Shown here: piece after piece, positions 49,108-59,786 of the stretch
Numbering within the stretch: position 1 is the stretch's first letter
Layout: each line of letters starts with the position of its first letter
Origin: Liolophura sinensis
Lineage: Eukaryota; Mollusca; Polyplacophora; Chitonida; Chitonidae
Length of the DNA stretch: 64,000 nucleotides
Assembly: GCF_032854445.1 (NCBI RefSeq)
Contig: NC_088307.1
Span: 4,280,001 to 4,344,000, forward strand
Direction of reading: 5' to 3'
The notes under the pieces: generated by a model
The model's input: the letters and a program-made list of their open reading frames with translations, nothing else
What the model was told of the DNA's origin: nothing
Database searches by the model: none
Translations under genes and position numbers: made by a program

Positions 49108-49158
49108 GATGGAATGGGGGTGGGGGTGGGGATGGGTGGGTGTGGGTGGGTGGGGTGT
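49108..49158 (+). repeat. G-rich tract with quadruplex potential
   Basis: GGGGGTGGGGGTGGGGATGG continues into more GGG runs separated by one to three bases. At least seven runs of three or more G occur within about 50 bp. Confidence 0.8.
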
Positions 49159-49266
49159 ATTTATTTATTTATTTCACTGGTGTTATATTGTCGCTTTCCA
49201 CTATGTACGATGACGGTCAGATTTATCGGTTTTCTGTGTCACATCTGTATTTCGGGGTGGAGTGTA

Positions 49267-49268
49267 TT

Positions 49269-49294
<26 letters not shown>
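49267..49294. repeat. Short (TA)n microsatellite
   Basis: About 14 TA units. Confidence 0.95.
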
Positions 49295-49299
<5 letters not shown>

Positions 49300-49330
49300 T
49301 AAAGCCTCAATTTGTACACCACGGTCTATA

Positions 49331-49667
49331 ATACCCCGTTCACACGGACAGAATTTAAACCGGATCAAATCTGAACTGGTTTAAATCGAAGCCAGTTGTA
49401 GAAATGCGCGCGTTCAGATGACTTTGGGGCCATGTCGGTTTTAAGCCAGTTCAGGGATCACATTTAAGCCGGTTTAGTCATTATGACGTCATCCTGACCT
49501 CCACGTATCACGGGCATTTAATCCAGTTATCGCTCACATGGTCAAGATAAATCGGTTCAAGCCCTGAAACTAGATTAAAGCTTCGTCGCATACAGGCGAC
49601 GTCAAACTGGCTCAAAGCCACTTTCGCAAGTTAAACCAGCTTAACTTTGCCCGTGTGAACGGGGTAT
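49331..49667. mobile_element. MITE with 17-bp perfect terminal inverted repeats
   Basis: ATACCCCGTTCACACGG at 49331-49347 is matched exactly in inverse at 49651-49667. The 337-bp interior is rich in AAACCGG/TTTAAGCC motifs and holds one TGACGTCA. Flanking TA suggests a TA target duplication. No coding frame, so non-autonomous. Confidence 0.85.
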
Positions 49668-49849
49668 ATATGAAGCTCATTTCAAATGTCGGTGGAGACA
49701 TGTTATTAGACGTAGGGGACTGCATGATTAATTTTTGTTATGTGGTTTATGGCCTTTGGGGTGAAAGGTAACCATACCTATACAGTGCCCGTTAGTTGAA
49801 GAAGCCCCCCCCCCCCCGACGCCATTTTTACAGATATGCACACGTTTTA

Positions 49850-51300
49850 GTTACGAAAGACTGTTTTCAGCATTATGTTGCTCGACCGTATCATGCACAC
49901 AAGATCAGGTAGCCGTGCAGACGTTTCAATTGCGACAAACTTGTTTTAACGTTTTAACATTTTCAGACCGTATCACGCACACAAGATCAGGTAGCCGTGC
50001 AGACGTTTCAGTTACGAAAGACTTGTTTTAACGCGTTCAGCTTTATGTTGCTCGACCGTATCATGCACACAAGATCAGGTAGCCGTGCAGACGTTTCAGT
50101 TACGAAAGACTTGCTTTAACGTTTTCAGCTTTATGCTGCACGTCTGTACCATGCACACAAGATCAGGTAGCCGTGCAGACGTTTCAGTTACGAAAGACTT
50201 GTTTTAACGCGTTCAGCTTTATGTTGCTCGACCGTATCATGCACACAAGATCAGGTAGCCGTGCAGACGTTTCAGTTACGAAAGACTTGCTTTAACGTTT
50301 TCAGCTTTATGTTGCTCGACCGTATCATGCACACAAGACCAGGTAGCCGTGCAGACGTTTCAGTTACGAAAGACTTGTTTTAACGCGTTCAGCTTTATGT
50401 TGCTCTACCGTATCATGCACACAAGATCAGGTAGCCGTGCAGACGTTTCAGTTACGAAAGACTTGCTTTAACGTTTTCAGCTTTATGCTGCACGTCTGTA
50501 CCATGCACACAAGATCAGGTAGCCGTGCAGACGTTTCAGTTACGAAAGACTTGTTTTAACGCGTTCAGCTTTATGTTGCTCGACCGTATCATGCACACAA
50601 GATCAGGTAGCCGTGCAGACGTTTCAGTTACGAAAGACTTGTTTTAACTTTTTAACATTTTCAGACCGTATCATGCACACAAGATCAGGTAGCCGTGCAG
50701 ACGTTTCAGTTACGAAAGACTTGCTTTAACGTTTTCAGCTTTATGCTGCACGTCTGTACCATGCACACAAGACCAGGTAGCCGTGCAGACGTTTCAGTTA
50801 CGAAAGACTTGTTTTAACGCGTTCAGCTTTATGTTGCTCTACCGTATCATGCACACAAGATCAGGTAGCCGTGCAGACGTTTCAGTTACGAAAGACTTGC
50901 TTTAACGTTTTCAGCTTTATGCTGCACGTCTGTACCATGCACACAAGATCAGGTAGCCGTGCAGACGTTTCAGTTACGAAAGACTTGTTTTAACGCGTTC
51001 AGCTTTATGTTGCTCGACCGTATCATGCACACAAGATCAGGTAGCCGTGCAGACGTTTCAGTTACGAAAGACTTGTTTTAACTTTTTAACATTTTCAGAC
51101 CGTATCATGCACACAAGATCAGGTAGCCGTGCAGACGTTTCAGTTACGAAAGACTTGTTTTAACGCGTTCAGCTTTATGTTGCTCGACCGTATCATGCAC
51201 ATAAGATTAGGTAGCCGTTCAGACGTTTCAGTTACGATCGAATTGCTTTAACGTTTCAACGTTTTCAGACCGTATCATGCACACACGATCGGGTAGACAT
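49850..51300. repeat. 88-bp satellite with 434-bp higher-order repeat
   Basis: About 17 monomers, each holding AAGATCAGGTAGCCGTGCAG and GTTTCAGTTACGAAAGACTT. Three linker types occur: A (GCGTTCAGCTTTATGTTGCT), B (GCTGCACGTCTGTACC) and C (TTTTTAACATTTTCAGACC, shortening the unit to 82 bp). The variant AAGACC recurs at 50335 and 50769, exactly 434 bp apart (4 x 88 + 82), and the order A-B-A-C repeats with it. The outermost monomers are the most diverged. No coding. Confidence 0.92.
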
Positions 51301-51387
51301 GCATTCATGTTTCCAGGCATAATATATTAGATCTACTCATGGCGATGTTCGCCGCTTACAGGCTGGTATTGATACCGATAAAAAAAA

Positions 51388-51510
51388 AGCCTCCGCGGCC
51401 CAGTGGTTAATGTACTGGTACAACACAGTGGCACAGGAATCTTGCCACCAATGCGATCGTTGTGAGCCCGTCCCACCCATGCTGGCTTAATTCCTCTCCG
51501 GTTGTCAAAA
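51388..51510 (+). mobile_element. tRNA-derived SINE head
   Basis: GCCTCCGCGGCCCAGTGG followed by TTAATG resembles a tRNA 5' half with A box. A degraded B-box region is GTTGTGAGCCCGTCCCACC, then ATGCTGGCTTAATTCC as in the common SINE head. Confidence 0.55.
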
Positions 51511-51707
51511 CTTGATAATTTAAACAATTCAAATTGTTGATTCAAGCTCCAAGAGAAAGCGTTTTAACGTAATGGCCATATGACTGCATATATATGTATA
51601 TGTATATGTATAGGCCTGTACGCCTTAGTTTTCTTCAACCATAATAATTTTTGGCAAAACGGAATATATCTCGCAGAAATAAGGAAACTTACCTTTAAAA
51701 TTGGTGG

Positions 51708-51840
51708 TATAAAACTCTGAAAATCTCCCTTTGCAATAAATGAACGCCGGGCGTCATGACTATACCCTGCTGTATAAAACTCTGAAAATCTCCTTTCACG
51801 ATGAATGATCGCCGGGCGTCATGACTATAACCTGCTGTGT
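51708..51840. repeat. 65-bp tandem duplication
   Basis: TATAAAACTCTGAAAATCTC begins at 51708 and again at 51773, each followed by CGCCGGGCGTCATGACTATA. Confidence 0.85.
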
Positions 51841-51894
51841 TGAGGGAACCGTCTATATACAAGCGTTGTGTACATGTGTATATGATGCTTTGAG

Positions 51895-51898
<4 letters not shown>

Positions 51899-51976
<78 letters not shown>
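51899..51976. repeat. (TA)n microsatellite
   Basis: About 39 TA units without interruption. Confidence 0.97.
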
Positions 51977-51979
<3 letters not shown>

Positions 51980-51999
51980 TACTCATCACAATGCATGCA

Positions 52000-52989
52000 C
52001 TGTAAAACTAATCTGTTAAATTTAACACAATAATATGTTTTTCTATAACAATAATATATGGCAGATTGTGTTACTGAAACATATTATGCTGTGTGCAACA
52101 CCAAGTCATGTAATTAGTTACATCACCTTATTGAAGTATTCTGTAGGAATAACAGAGCCTATATGTCTAAGTCTATGATAAGTGACACAACAGTGTCTAT
52201 AGCCATAGCAAAATTTATTCGGCCATCATTCAAAGAACATACATGTATCCAGTGTCCTGTTAGATTAAACAGACTGGTTTTTACAGTGTACCTTTATTGC
52301 GCATTTTCTCCTCTCCCCACTGAGCCCCAGCAATACCCCTTGAGTGTACCTCGCTTAACTTTCCATTCCGTGTGTATAGCGTACTCGCTTTCTCCCATAC
52401 ATTTCCCCATTGACGTAGATTGCCCCCCCCTCCCCTGGGGGTGGGGTATTTTTGGCAACGTTCACCATCCCCGACAGCTGGAGCACGTATTACTAGTATC
52501 TTCTGATACTGAAGAGTTTTGAGCAAATATAACCTTCCTCTTACCCATTCTGAACCTATACTACAAGGTACCATACAACAGATGTACTAAATAAAGATTC
52601 CTACAATATACTGGTACCCTGGTAAGCCTATATATATACTGTGATGTATCATATATTTATGTTTGCAGGTATTCTAGAATAAAATAAAAATAGAAATTTG
52701 TGTTGCAGTCCCGGAGGAGGGAGTGGGGGGGGGGGGTAGAAATGTTTGGAATTCGAAAGAAAGCCATTTCATGAATTAAATGATCTGTGATTCCCAAATA
52801 GTCTGAATTAAATTAATATTTTGTTGTAGGCCCACATCACAATTGTCGTATTTGCTTAGCTGAAATTAATAGGTGGATTGTGTACGTTATGAGGAGGGAG
52901 ATGAAATACATGAGTATGTCGTATACATCTGTGTGAATATATGAATGGTGTTTGACCAGGGTTTAATGAAGCTTTTATATAATTATGCA
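52000..52989. other. Spacer with poly-C and poly-G tracts
   Basis: A half copy of the ACACTC foldback family may start near 52003 (CTAATCTGTTAAATTTAAC). C-rich (52422-52436) and G-rich (52718-52736) runs occur. A 119-codon open frame at 52163-52522 has no supporting features. Confidence 0.35.
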
Positions 52990-53178
52990 CGACAGGGTAG
53001 TCTGAATGATGCTTGAATGTATTCTGTAATTAAAACACAATAGGCCTATTCCGTTAGTCTAATGGTATTTTTAGAATATGTGTGTTATATTCAACACAAT
53101 AATCTGCTGCAATAATAGATTAGGTTCTTGCGTCACTCAGACAACAGATTTTTTAACAGATATTTTTTTGAGTGTAGA
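52990..53178. mobile_element. ACACTC foldback element, copy 2 (left end decayed)
   Basis: Carries GAATGATGCTTGAATGTATT at the left and CACTCAGACAACAGATTTTT with TTTTTTTGAGTGT at the right, as in copy 1. Confidence 0.65.
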
Positions 53179-53261
53179 ACCCATTGTAAATGAATCTTCA
53201 ATCCAAATTCAAGATAATGTCATGCATACACGCAAAGAATAATTTGGAAATTTTAATTTAA

Positions 53262-53400
53262 TATTATTCTGTTAATGTAATATGATCTTCATGCTGAGTT
53301 AGTACGATGTATGTGCTATACATTTAATAGACTACATTTTTGCATCACTCAAACAACAGATTTTCTGTTAAATTTAACAGATTATTTTTTTAGAGTGTAG
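53262..53400. mobile_element. ACACTC foldback element, copy 3 (partial)
   Basis: The right arm is intact: GCATCACTCAAACAACAG, TTCTGTTAAATTTAACAG and TTTTTTTAGAGTGT. The left arm is mostly lost. Confidence 0.6.
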
Positions 53401-53720
53401 GCTGCACTGATTTAGAATCATTTCTAGACATCTGAACACTATAAATGACGCAAGTACCTATTTATACTACATCTTTGTACTTCAGAAACACTATTTAATG
53501 GTTCCAAAAATATTAATCTGTAATATGGTTATATAAATATATGTAGCATATATATAACCATGTTGCAGAATAATCTTTTCTATGTTCATTTGAAAAAAAA
53601 TTGTTTATAACATCAAATTAAGTTATGATTACAATTGAAAGAATCATGTCCATGGAATTTGTGGATTAGCTCACTCTCATGATTTGTGTGGCCATTCCTG
53701 GAAATAAGTCGACGATGCTC

Positions 53721-54257
53721 CTGTGGCCGTTATCACTAGGCTGGCACACGCGAATATCCCAAACACCAACCGATCCTGTGGCCGTTATCACTAGACTGGC
53801 ACACGCGAATATCCCAAACACCAACCGATCGTGTGGCCGTTATCACTGGACTGGCAGACGTGAATATCCCAAACACCAACCAATCGTGTGGCCGTTATCA
53901 TTGGACTGGCACACACGAATATCCCAAACACCAACCGATCCTGTGGCCGTTATCACTAGACTGGCACACGCGAATATCCCAAACACCAACCGATCGTGTG
54001 GCCGTTATCACTAGACTGGCACACGCGAATATCCCAAACACCAACCGATCGTGTGGCCGTTATCACTGGACTGGCACACGCGAATATCCCAAACACCAAC
54101 CGATCGTGTGGCCGTTATCACTAGACTGGCACACGCGAATATCCCAAACACCAACCGATCGTGTGGCCGTTATCACCTGTGGCCGTTATCACTGGACTGG
54201 CACACGCGAATATCCCAAACACCAACCAATCGTGTGGCCGTTATCACTAGACTAGAC
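53721..54257. repeat. 55-bp minisatellite
   Basis: Unit GTGGCCGTTATCACTAGACT plus GGCACACGCGAATATCCC plus AAACACCAACCGATC. About ten copies start at 53723, 53778, 53833 and onward. One junction near 54175 is shortened (ATCACCTGTGGCCG). Very low divergence between units. Open frames across it reflect lack of stops only. Confidence 0.93.
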
Positions 54258-54315
54258 AGTTCGTTTAGTATCGCCTTGTTGAAAACATGATATTAGACAT
54301 GACAAGTACTGAATT

Positions 54316-54568
54316 CGAAAAAGTAATCTGTTAAATTTAATAGAAAGTGTGTTGTTTGAGTGATGCTAGAATGCATTCTGGCCTTGCAGGAGGTTGTTCT
54401 GCTATATATCGCGTACGTATTCTATTATTTGTACATGAAGACTGTATAATGTTATAACAGGATATTCCGTTGAATATAATACACAATTATGTTACAATAA
54501 CAGGATACATTCTAGCATCACTCAGAGAACAGACTTTCTGTTAAAATTAACAGATTATTTTTTTTTTA
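54316..54568. mobile_element. ACACTC-family foldback element, copy 4
   Basis: Inverted arms of about 60 bp: AATCTGTTAAATTTAATAG, GAGTGATGCTAGAATGCATT at the left, mirrored by TACATTCTAGCATCACTCAG and TTAACAGATTATTTTTTT at the right. The best preserved pair of arms in the window. Confidence 0.75.
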
Positions 54569-55118
54569 TGTGAAAAAATAAATTTGTGCCCAATTATGGA
54601 TGACTTTGCATGAATATTGTAGCTTTAACGATGGATATCTTTATTTTTTCCTCTTAAAAGACGTTCAAACTAATGTGTAAGATCCAAGCCAACTTCCGGG
54701 GCTTTGCTGGACCTTGTGTACGACTGTTGGCTTTGGACGCTGGTTGCATTGGAAACACTTCGGATGTGCGCAGGAGAAATTAATAAATGCCTGAGCGTAT
54801 AATAAAAAAATATAATGAAACTGTAACAAAGACAGCTCCCAGGCTAATTAGTTGTAACACATCACCCAATACCCTTGTGAAAATATTTGCATTTTTGCGC
54901 GGCGCGTTTTTTTTTCTTTACGTGTTGTGCAAAAATAACGTTGGGTTTACGAATATAACCGGTCTTTTCTTTTTTCGCCTGGGTGAGAACGTCATGTATC
55001 TAAGCGAGCTAATTAATCTTTCTTCTTATCGTATACTAAAGCGCTTGTGGTAGGTTTGCCAAATTGTGGGAACCGGCTGTTAGAAGGCCGGGGAGAAAAA
55101 GTGGTTCCATCGTGCCTT
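54569..55118. other. Spacer upstream of the second gene
   Basis: An 88-codon open frame (54787-55053) is low complexity and unsupported. No repeats recognised. Confidence 0.4.
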
Positions 55119-55126
55119 TGACGTCA
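55119..55126 (+). promoter_or_regulatory. CRE site upstream of the second leader exon
   Basis: Perfect TGACGTCA about 220 bp before the GC-rich leader exon. Possible CREB/ATF site; motif evidence only. Confidence 0.4.
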
Positions 55127-55339
55127 TCCGTATTTTGTGGAGCAGATCTATAAATAGAACATAGGTCCAGTCGATTATATGGAGGGCAGACCATTTAAAC
55201 CCTCCCAATGTTTCAGTACAAACCATTGTTTATTTTCAACTGACAGACTAGGGTAAATAAACAATAAGAGAACAATTCACAACAGTTTGTAAGAATTGCA
55301 AGAACAACATTGTTTATAGCGTGAAATCTAATATTGCCA

Positions 55340-55569
55340 GAGGTGATGAATGCGCGCCGGCCGGAGAGGTGGAAGAGCGGCGGCTGACTTTGTGGTTGTT
55401 AAGGGCCACCGTAAGTCGTACAACAAGCGCGTTGCCATTTGAGATGAGATAGCGAAATGCTGAAGCCGTTTGCCAGTCTGGAAGCCGCTATCGCCTACAA
55501 CTTTATCGTTATGGGCGAATTCTGTCGAGCTTTATAGGCGAAGTGGATTGAATCGAGCTCAAGACGAAG
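55340..55569 (+). promoter_or_regulatory. GC-rich leader exon of the downstream gene
   Basis: A local rise in CpG (GCGCGCCGGCCGG, AGAGCGGCGGC) precedes a donor GAAG|GTAATG after 55569. A second, stronger donor-like ACC|GTAAGT follows 55409. The next plus-strand acceptor with downstream coding is at 59786, so the 3.7 kb repeat array would be intron 1. The start position is a guess. Confidence 0.45.
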
Positions 55570-55984
55570 GTAATGTGTCTTTCCCTAACTTCCTTGTGGG
55601 AATTAATTGATAGTTTTGCTTGCATTCAAGTTTTCCCACATCCCTCCATATTTTAGAGACTTCGACACATGCACACGCTGTCAATCACCTTTGGCTGGTT
55701 TCTTGTTAATTCACCGCAGTTTACAAAATTCTTTCGTTCTGCCAGCGTTATTCTTGTCTACATTTTATTATTACCATTGATTATCAGGAACAGCATCTGG
55801 AGTTTTCCACTGCAGTATAAAACGCCCAAGGTTACTTTGGGATTTCACCGGTTACATATTGACACTCGCGCTCTTGTCGAACTTTTATACGATGGAACAG
55901 ACGCGCCATATTTAATTCGGTATTGTTTTATTCCAGGAAAGGACAGAGTGATACAGATTGTGCAGGCTTTCAGATATCTTCATT

Positions 55985-58540
55985 GATTACTGATGACAGC
56001 TACTCCTCACTTACCCTGTCAGTCGTTCAGTTCTATAGCTACTGACCCTGTCAGTCAGTCAATCAGTCATTCAGTTCTATCACTACTGACCCTGTCAGTC
56101 AGTCATTCAGTTCTATAGCTACTCACCCTGTCAGTCACTCAGTCAGTTAGTTCTATAGCTACTCAGCCCTGTCGGTCAGTCAGTCAGTCAGTCAGTTCTA
56201 TGGCTAATCACCCTGTCAGTCAGTCAGTCAGTCAGTCAGTCAGTCAGTCAGTCAGTCGGTCATTCAGTTCTATCACTACTGACCCTGTCAGTCAGTCATT
56301 CAGTTCTATAGCTACTCACCCTGTCAGTCAGTCAGTTCTATAGCTACTCAACCCTGTCGGTCAGGCAGTCAGTCAGTCGTTCAGTTCTATGGCTAATCAC
56401 CCTGTCCGTCAGTCAGTCAGTCGTTCAGTTCTATCACTACTGACCCTGTCAGTCAGTCATTCAGTTCTATAGCTACTCACCCTGTCAGTCAGTCAGTCAG
56501 TCAGTTCTATAGCTACTCAACCCTGTCTGTCAGTCAGTCAGTCAGTCATTCAGTTCATTAGTTACTCAGTCCATCAGTCAGTCAGTTCTATAGCTACTCA
56601 CCCTGTCAGTCAGTCAGTTCTATAGCTACTCAACCCTGTCGGTCAGTCAGTCAGTCATTCAGTTCTATGGCTAATCACCCTGTCAAGGAGTCCGTCAGTT
56701 CTATAGCTACTCACCCTGTCAGTCAGTCAGTCAGTTTTATAGCTACTCACCCTGTCAGTCAGTCATTCAGTTCTACAGCTACTCATTCTGTCAGCCACTC
56801 ATTCAGTTCTATAGCTACTCACCCTGTCAGCCAGTCAGTTCTATAGCTACTCATCCTGTCAGTCAGTCAGTCAATTCTATAGCTACTCATCCAGTCAGTT
56901 CTGTAGCTATTCACCCTGTCAGCCAGTCAGGCAGTCAGTTCTATAGCTACTCACTGTCAGTCAGTCAGTCATTCAGTCATTCAGTTCTATAAGGTACTCA
57001 TCCTCTCAGTCAGTCAGTCAGTCAGTCAGTCAGTCAGTCAGTCAGTTCTTTAGAAAGTCACCCTGTCAGTGAGTCAGGCAGTCAGTCAGTAAGTCAGTCA
57101 GTTCTATAGCTACTCACCCTGCCAATCAGTCAGTCATTCAGTTCTATAGTTACTCACCCTGTCAGTGAGTCAGTCACTCAGTCAGTCAGTCAGTCAATCA
57201 GTTCTATAGCTGCTCACTTTGTCAGTCAGTCAATTGGTTCTATAGCTACTCACCGTGTCAGTCAGTTGGTTCTTTAGCTACTCACTGTGTCAGTCAGTCA
57301 GTCAGTTCTATGGCTACTCACCCTGTCAATCATTAAGTTCTATAGCTACTCACCCTGTCAGTCAGTCAATCAGTCATTCAGTTCTATACCTACTCACCCT
57401 GTCAGCAAGTCAGGTCAGTCAGTCAGTTCTATAGCTACTCAACCCTGTCAGTCAGTCAGTCATTCAGTTCTATAGCTGCCCACTCTGTCAGCTACTAGCT
57501 ACTCATCCAGTCATTTCTGTAGCTATTCGCCCTGTCAGTCAGTCAGTTCTTTAGCTAGTCACCCTGTCAGTCAGTTAGTCAGTAAGTCAGTCAGTTCTAT
57601 AGCTACTCACCCTGTCAGTGAGTCGAGCAGTCAGTTCTATAGATACTCACTGTCTGTTAGTCAGTTAGTCAGTCATTCAGTCATTCAGTTCTATAGCTAC
57701 TCGCCCTGTCAGTCAGTCAGTAAGTCAGTCAGTTTGATAGCTACTCACCCTGTCAGTGAGTTGGGCAGTCAGTTCTATAGATACTCACTGTCTGTCAGTC
57801 AGTTAGTCAGACATTCAGTCATTTAGTTCTATAGCTACTCGCACTGTCAATCAGTCAGTCAGTCAGTCGGTTCTATAGCTACTCACCGTGTAAGTCAGTC
57901 GGTCAATCAGTCAGTCAGGTCCATAGCCACTCAACCTGTCAGTGTAACAATCACTTCTATAGCTACTCACTCTGTTAGTCAGTCAGCTCTGTAGCTACTC
58001 AACACACTGTCAGTCAGTTAGTCAGTCAGTTCATTAGTTACTCAGTGCATCAGTCAGGCAGTTCTATAGCTACTCATCCTGTCAGTCAGTCAGTCAGTCA
58101 TTCAGTTCTGTAGCTACTCACCTTGTCAGTCAGGCAGTCAGTAATAGCAGTAGAGTTACTCACCGTGTCAGTCAGTCAGTTCTATAGCTACTCACCCTGT
58201 CAATCAGTCAGCCAGTCAGTTCTATAGCTACTCATCGTGTCAGTCAGTCTGTTCTATACCTACTCACCGTGTCAGTCAGTCAGTCAGGCAGTTCTATAGC
58301 TGCTCAGCCTGTCAGTCAGTCAGTCAGGTCTGTAGCCACTCAACCTGTCAGTGTAACAATCACTTCTATAGCTACTCACTCTGTTAGTCAGTCAGCTCTG
58401 TAGCTACTCAACACACTGTCAGTCAGTTAGTCAGTCAGTCAGTCAGTCAGTCAGTTCATTAGTTACTCAGTCCATCAGTCAGTTCTGTAGCTACTCACTC
58501 TGTCATTCAGTCAGTTCTGTAACAATTCAGAAGGTTCACC
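55985..58540. repeat. (CAGT)n-based compound minisatellite
   Basis: Runs of CAGT alternate with TTCTATAGCTACTCACCCTG, giving units of variable length. CAGT is the reverse complement of ACTG. The 105-codon open frame just before it (55669-55986) has no support. Confidence 0.95.
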
Positions 58541-59690
58541 CGATCATCTCTATACATGTAGCTCCTCAAGCAACAATATCCTTAGTTCCTCACCCAATCA
58601 ATCAAACACTCGTCCAGTTCATGCAATCATTTCTATAGCTATTACCCAATTCAACCAATCATTTAGCTACTAACCCAGTTCAGCCAATCAGTTCTATAGT
58701 TCCTCACCCAGTTCATGCAACCATTTCTCTAGCTGCTTACCCAGTTCAGCCAATCATTTTTACAGCTACTCATCAAGTTCATCCAAGCATTTCTATAGCT
58801 CCTCACTCAGTCATTACTATAGATACTCACCCAGTTCATCCAATCATTTTATAGCTACTCAACCAGTTCATCCAGTCATTTCTACAGCAACTAACCCAGT
58901 TCATCCAACCATTCTCTAGCTACTTACTCAGTTCAGCCAATCACTTTTACAGCAATTGATCAAGTTTATCAAATCATTTCTATAGCTCTTTGGCCAATCA
59001 TTTCTGTAGCTCGTCTCCCAATCATTTATAGAGATACTTACCAAGTCCATCCTATCATTTCTACAGCTACTCACCCAATTCATCCAATCAGTTCTTTGGC
59101 TACACACCCAATTTATCCAACCATTGCTCTAGCTGCTTACCACTCTAGCTGTTCAGCAAATCATTTTTATAGCTACTCACCAAGTTCATCCAATCATTTC
59201 TATAACTGCTTTCCAATTCAGTTCATCCAAACCTTTCTATAGCTGCTCACCCAATTCATCCAAGCATTTCTGTATCTGCTCACCCAATTTATCCAAACAT
59301 TTCTGTACCTGCTCACCGAATTCATCCAAGCATTTCTGTATCTGCTCACCCAGTTCATCCAAACCTTTCTATAGCTGCTCACCCAATTCATCCAAGCATT
59401 TCTGTATCTGCTCACCCAATTTATCCAAACATTTCTGTACCTGCTCACCCAATTCATCCAAGCATTTCTGTAGCTGCTCACCCAATTCATCCGAACATTT
59501 CTATAACTGCTCATTCAATTCATCCAAACATTTCTATAACTGCTCATCCAATTCATCCAAACATTTCTATAACTGTTATCCAATTCATTCAAACATTTCT
59601 ATAACTGCTCACCCAATTCAGTATTTCTACAGCTTACTCTACAGTTCTATAACTACTTATCCAGTTCAGTCAATCATTCTTAAGCTACTC
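58541..59690. repeat. Diverged minisatellite, 33-bp units with 132-bp higher-order period
   Basis: Units of TTTCTATAGCTACTCACCCA with GTTCATCCAATCA continue the previous array after the CAGT runs stop. At 59218-59514 the unit settles to 33 bp (CAATTCATCCAAGCATTTCT with GTATCTGCTCACC), and four-unit blocks repeat: AAACCTTTC occurs at 59229 and 59361, 132 bp apart. Confidence 0.9.
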
Positions 59691-59786
59691 TCCACTGAAA
59701 TTATGTCAACGAATCAGTCATTTACTCTGTTATTAACCAAAATCCTAGAATTTTGAATTCTCACTCACTTTTTCTTACTATTCCAG

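Noticed and set aside
52163-52522. 119-codon plus-strand open frame
   Set aside because: Biased by C- and G-rich tracts, with no domain and overlapping an antisense frame of similar length.
53679-54290. Overlapping frames of 79-140 codons
   Set aside because: All are readings of the 55-bp minisatellite, which lacks stops.
55669-55986. 105-codon open frame with hydrophobic N-terminal half
   Set aside because: Lies between a splice donor and a minisatellite in a probable intron. No family resemblance, and it ends just before the repeat array begins.
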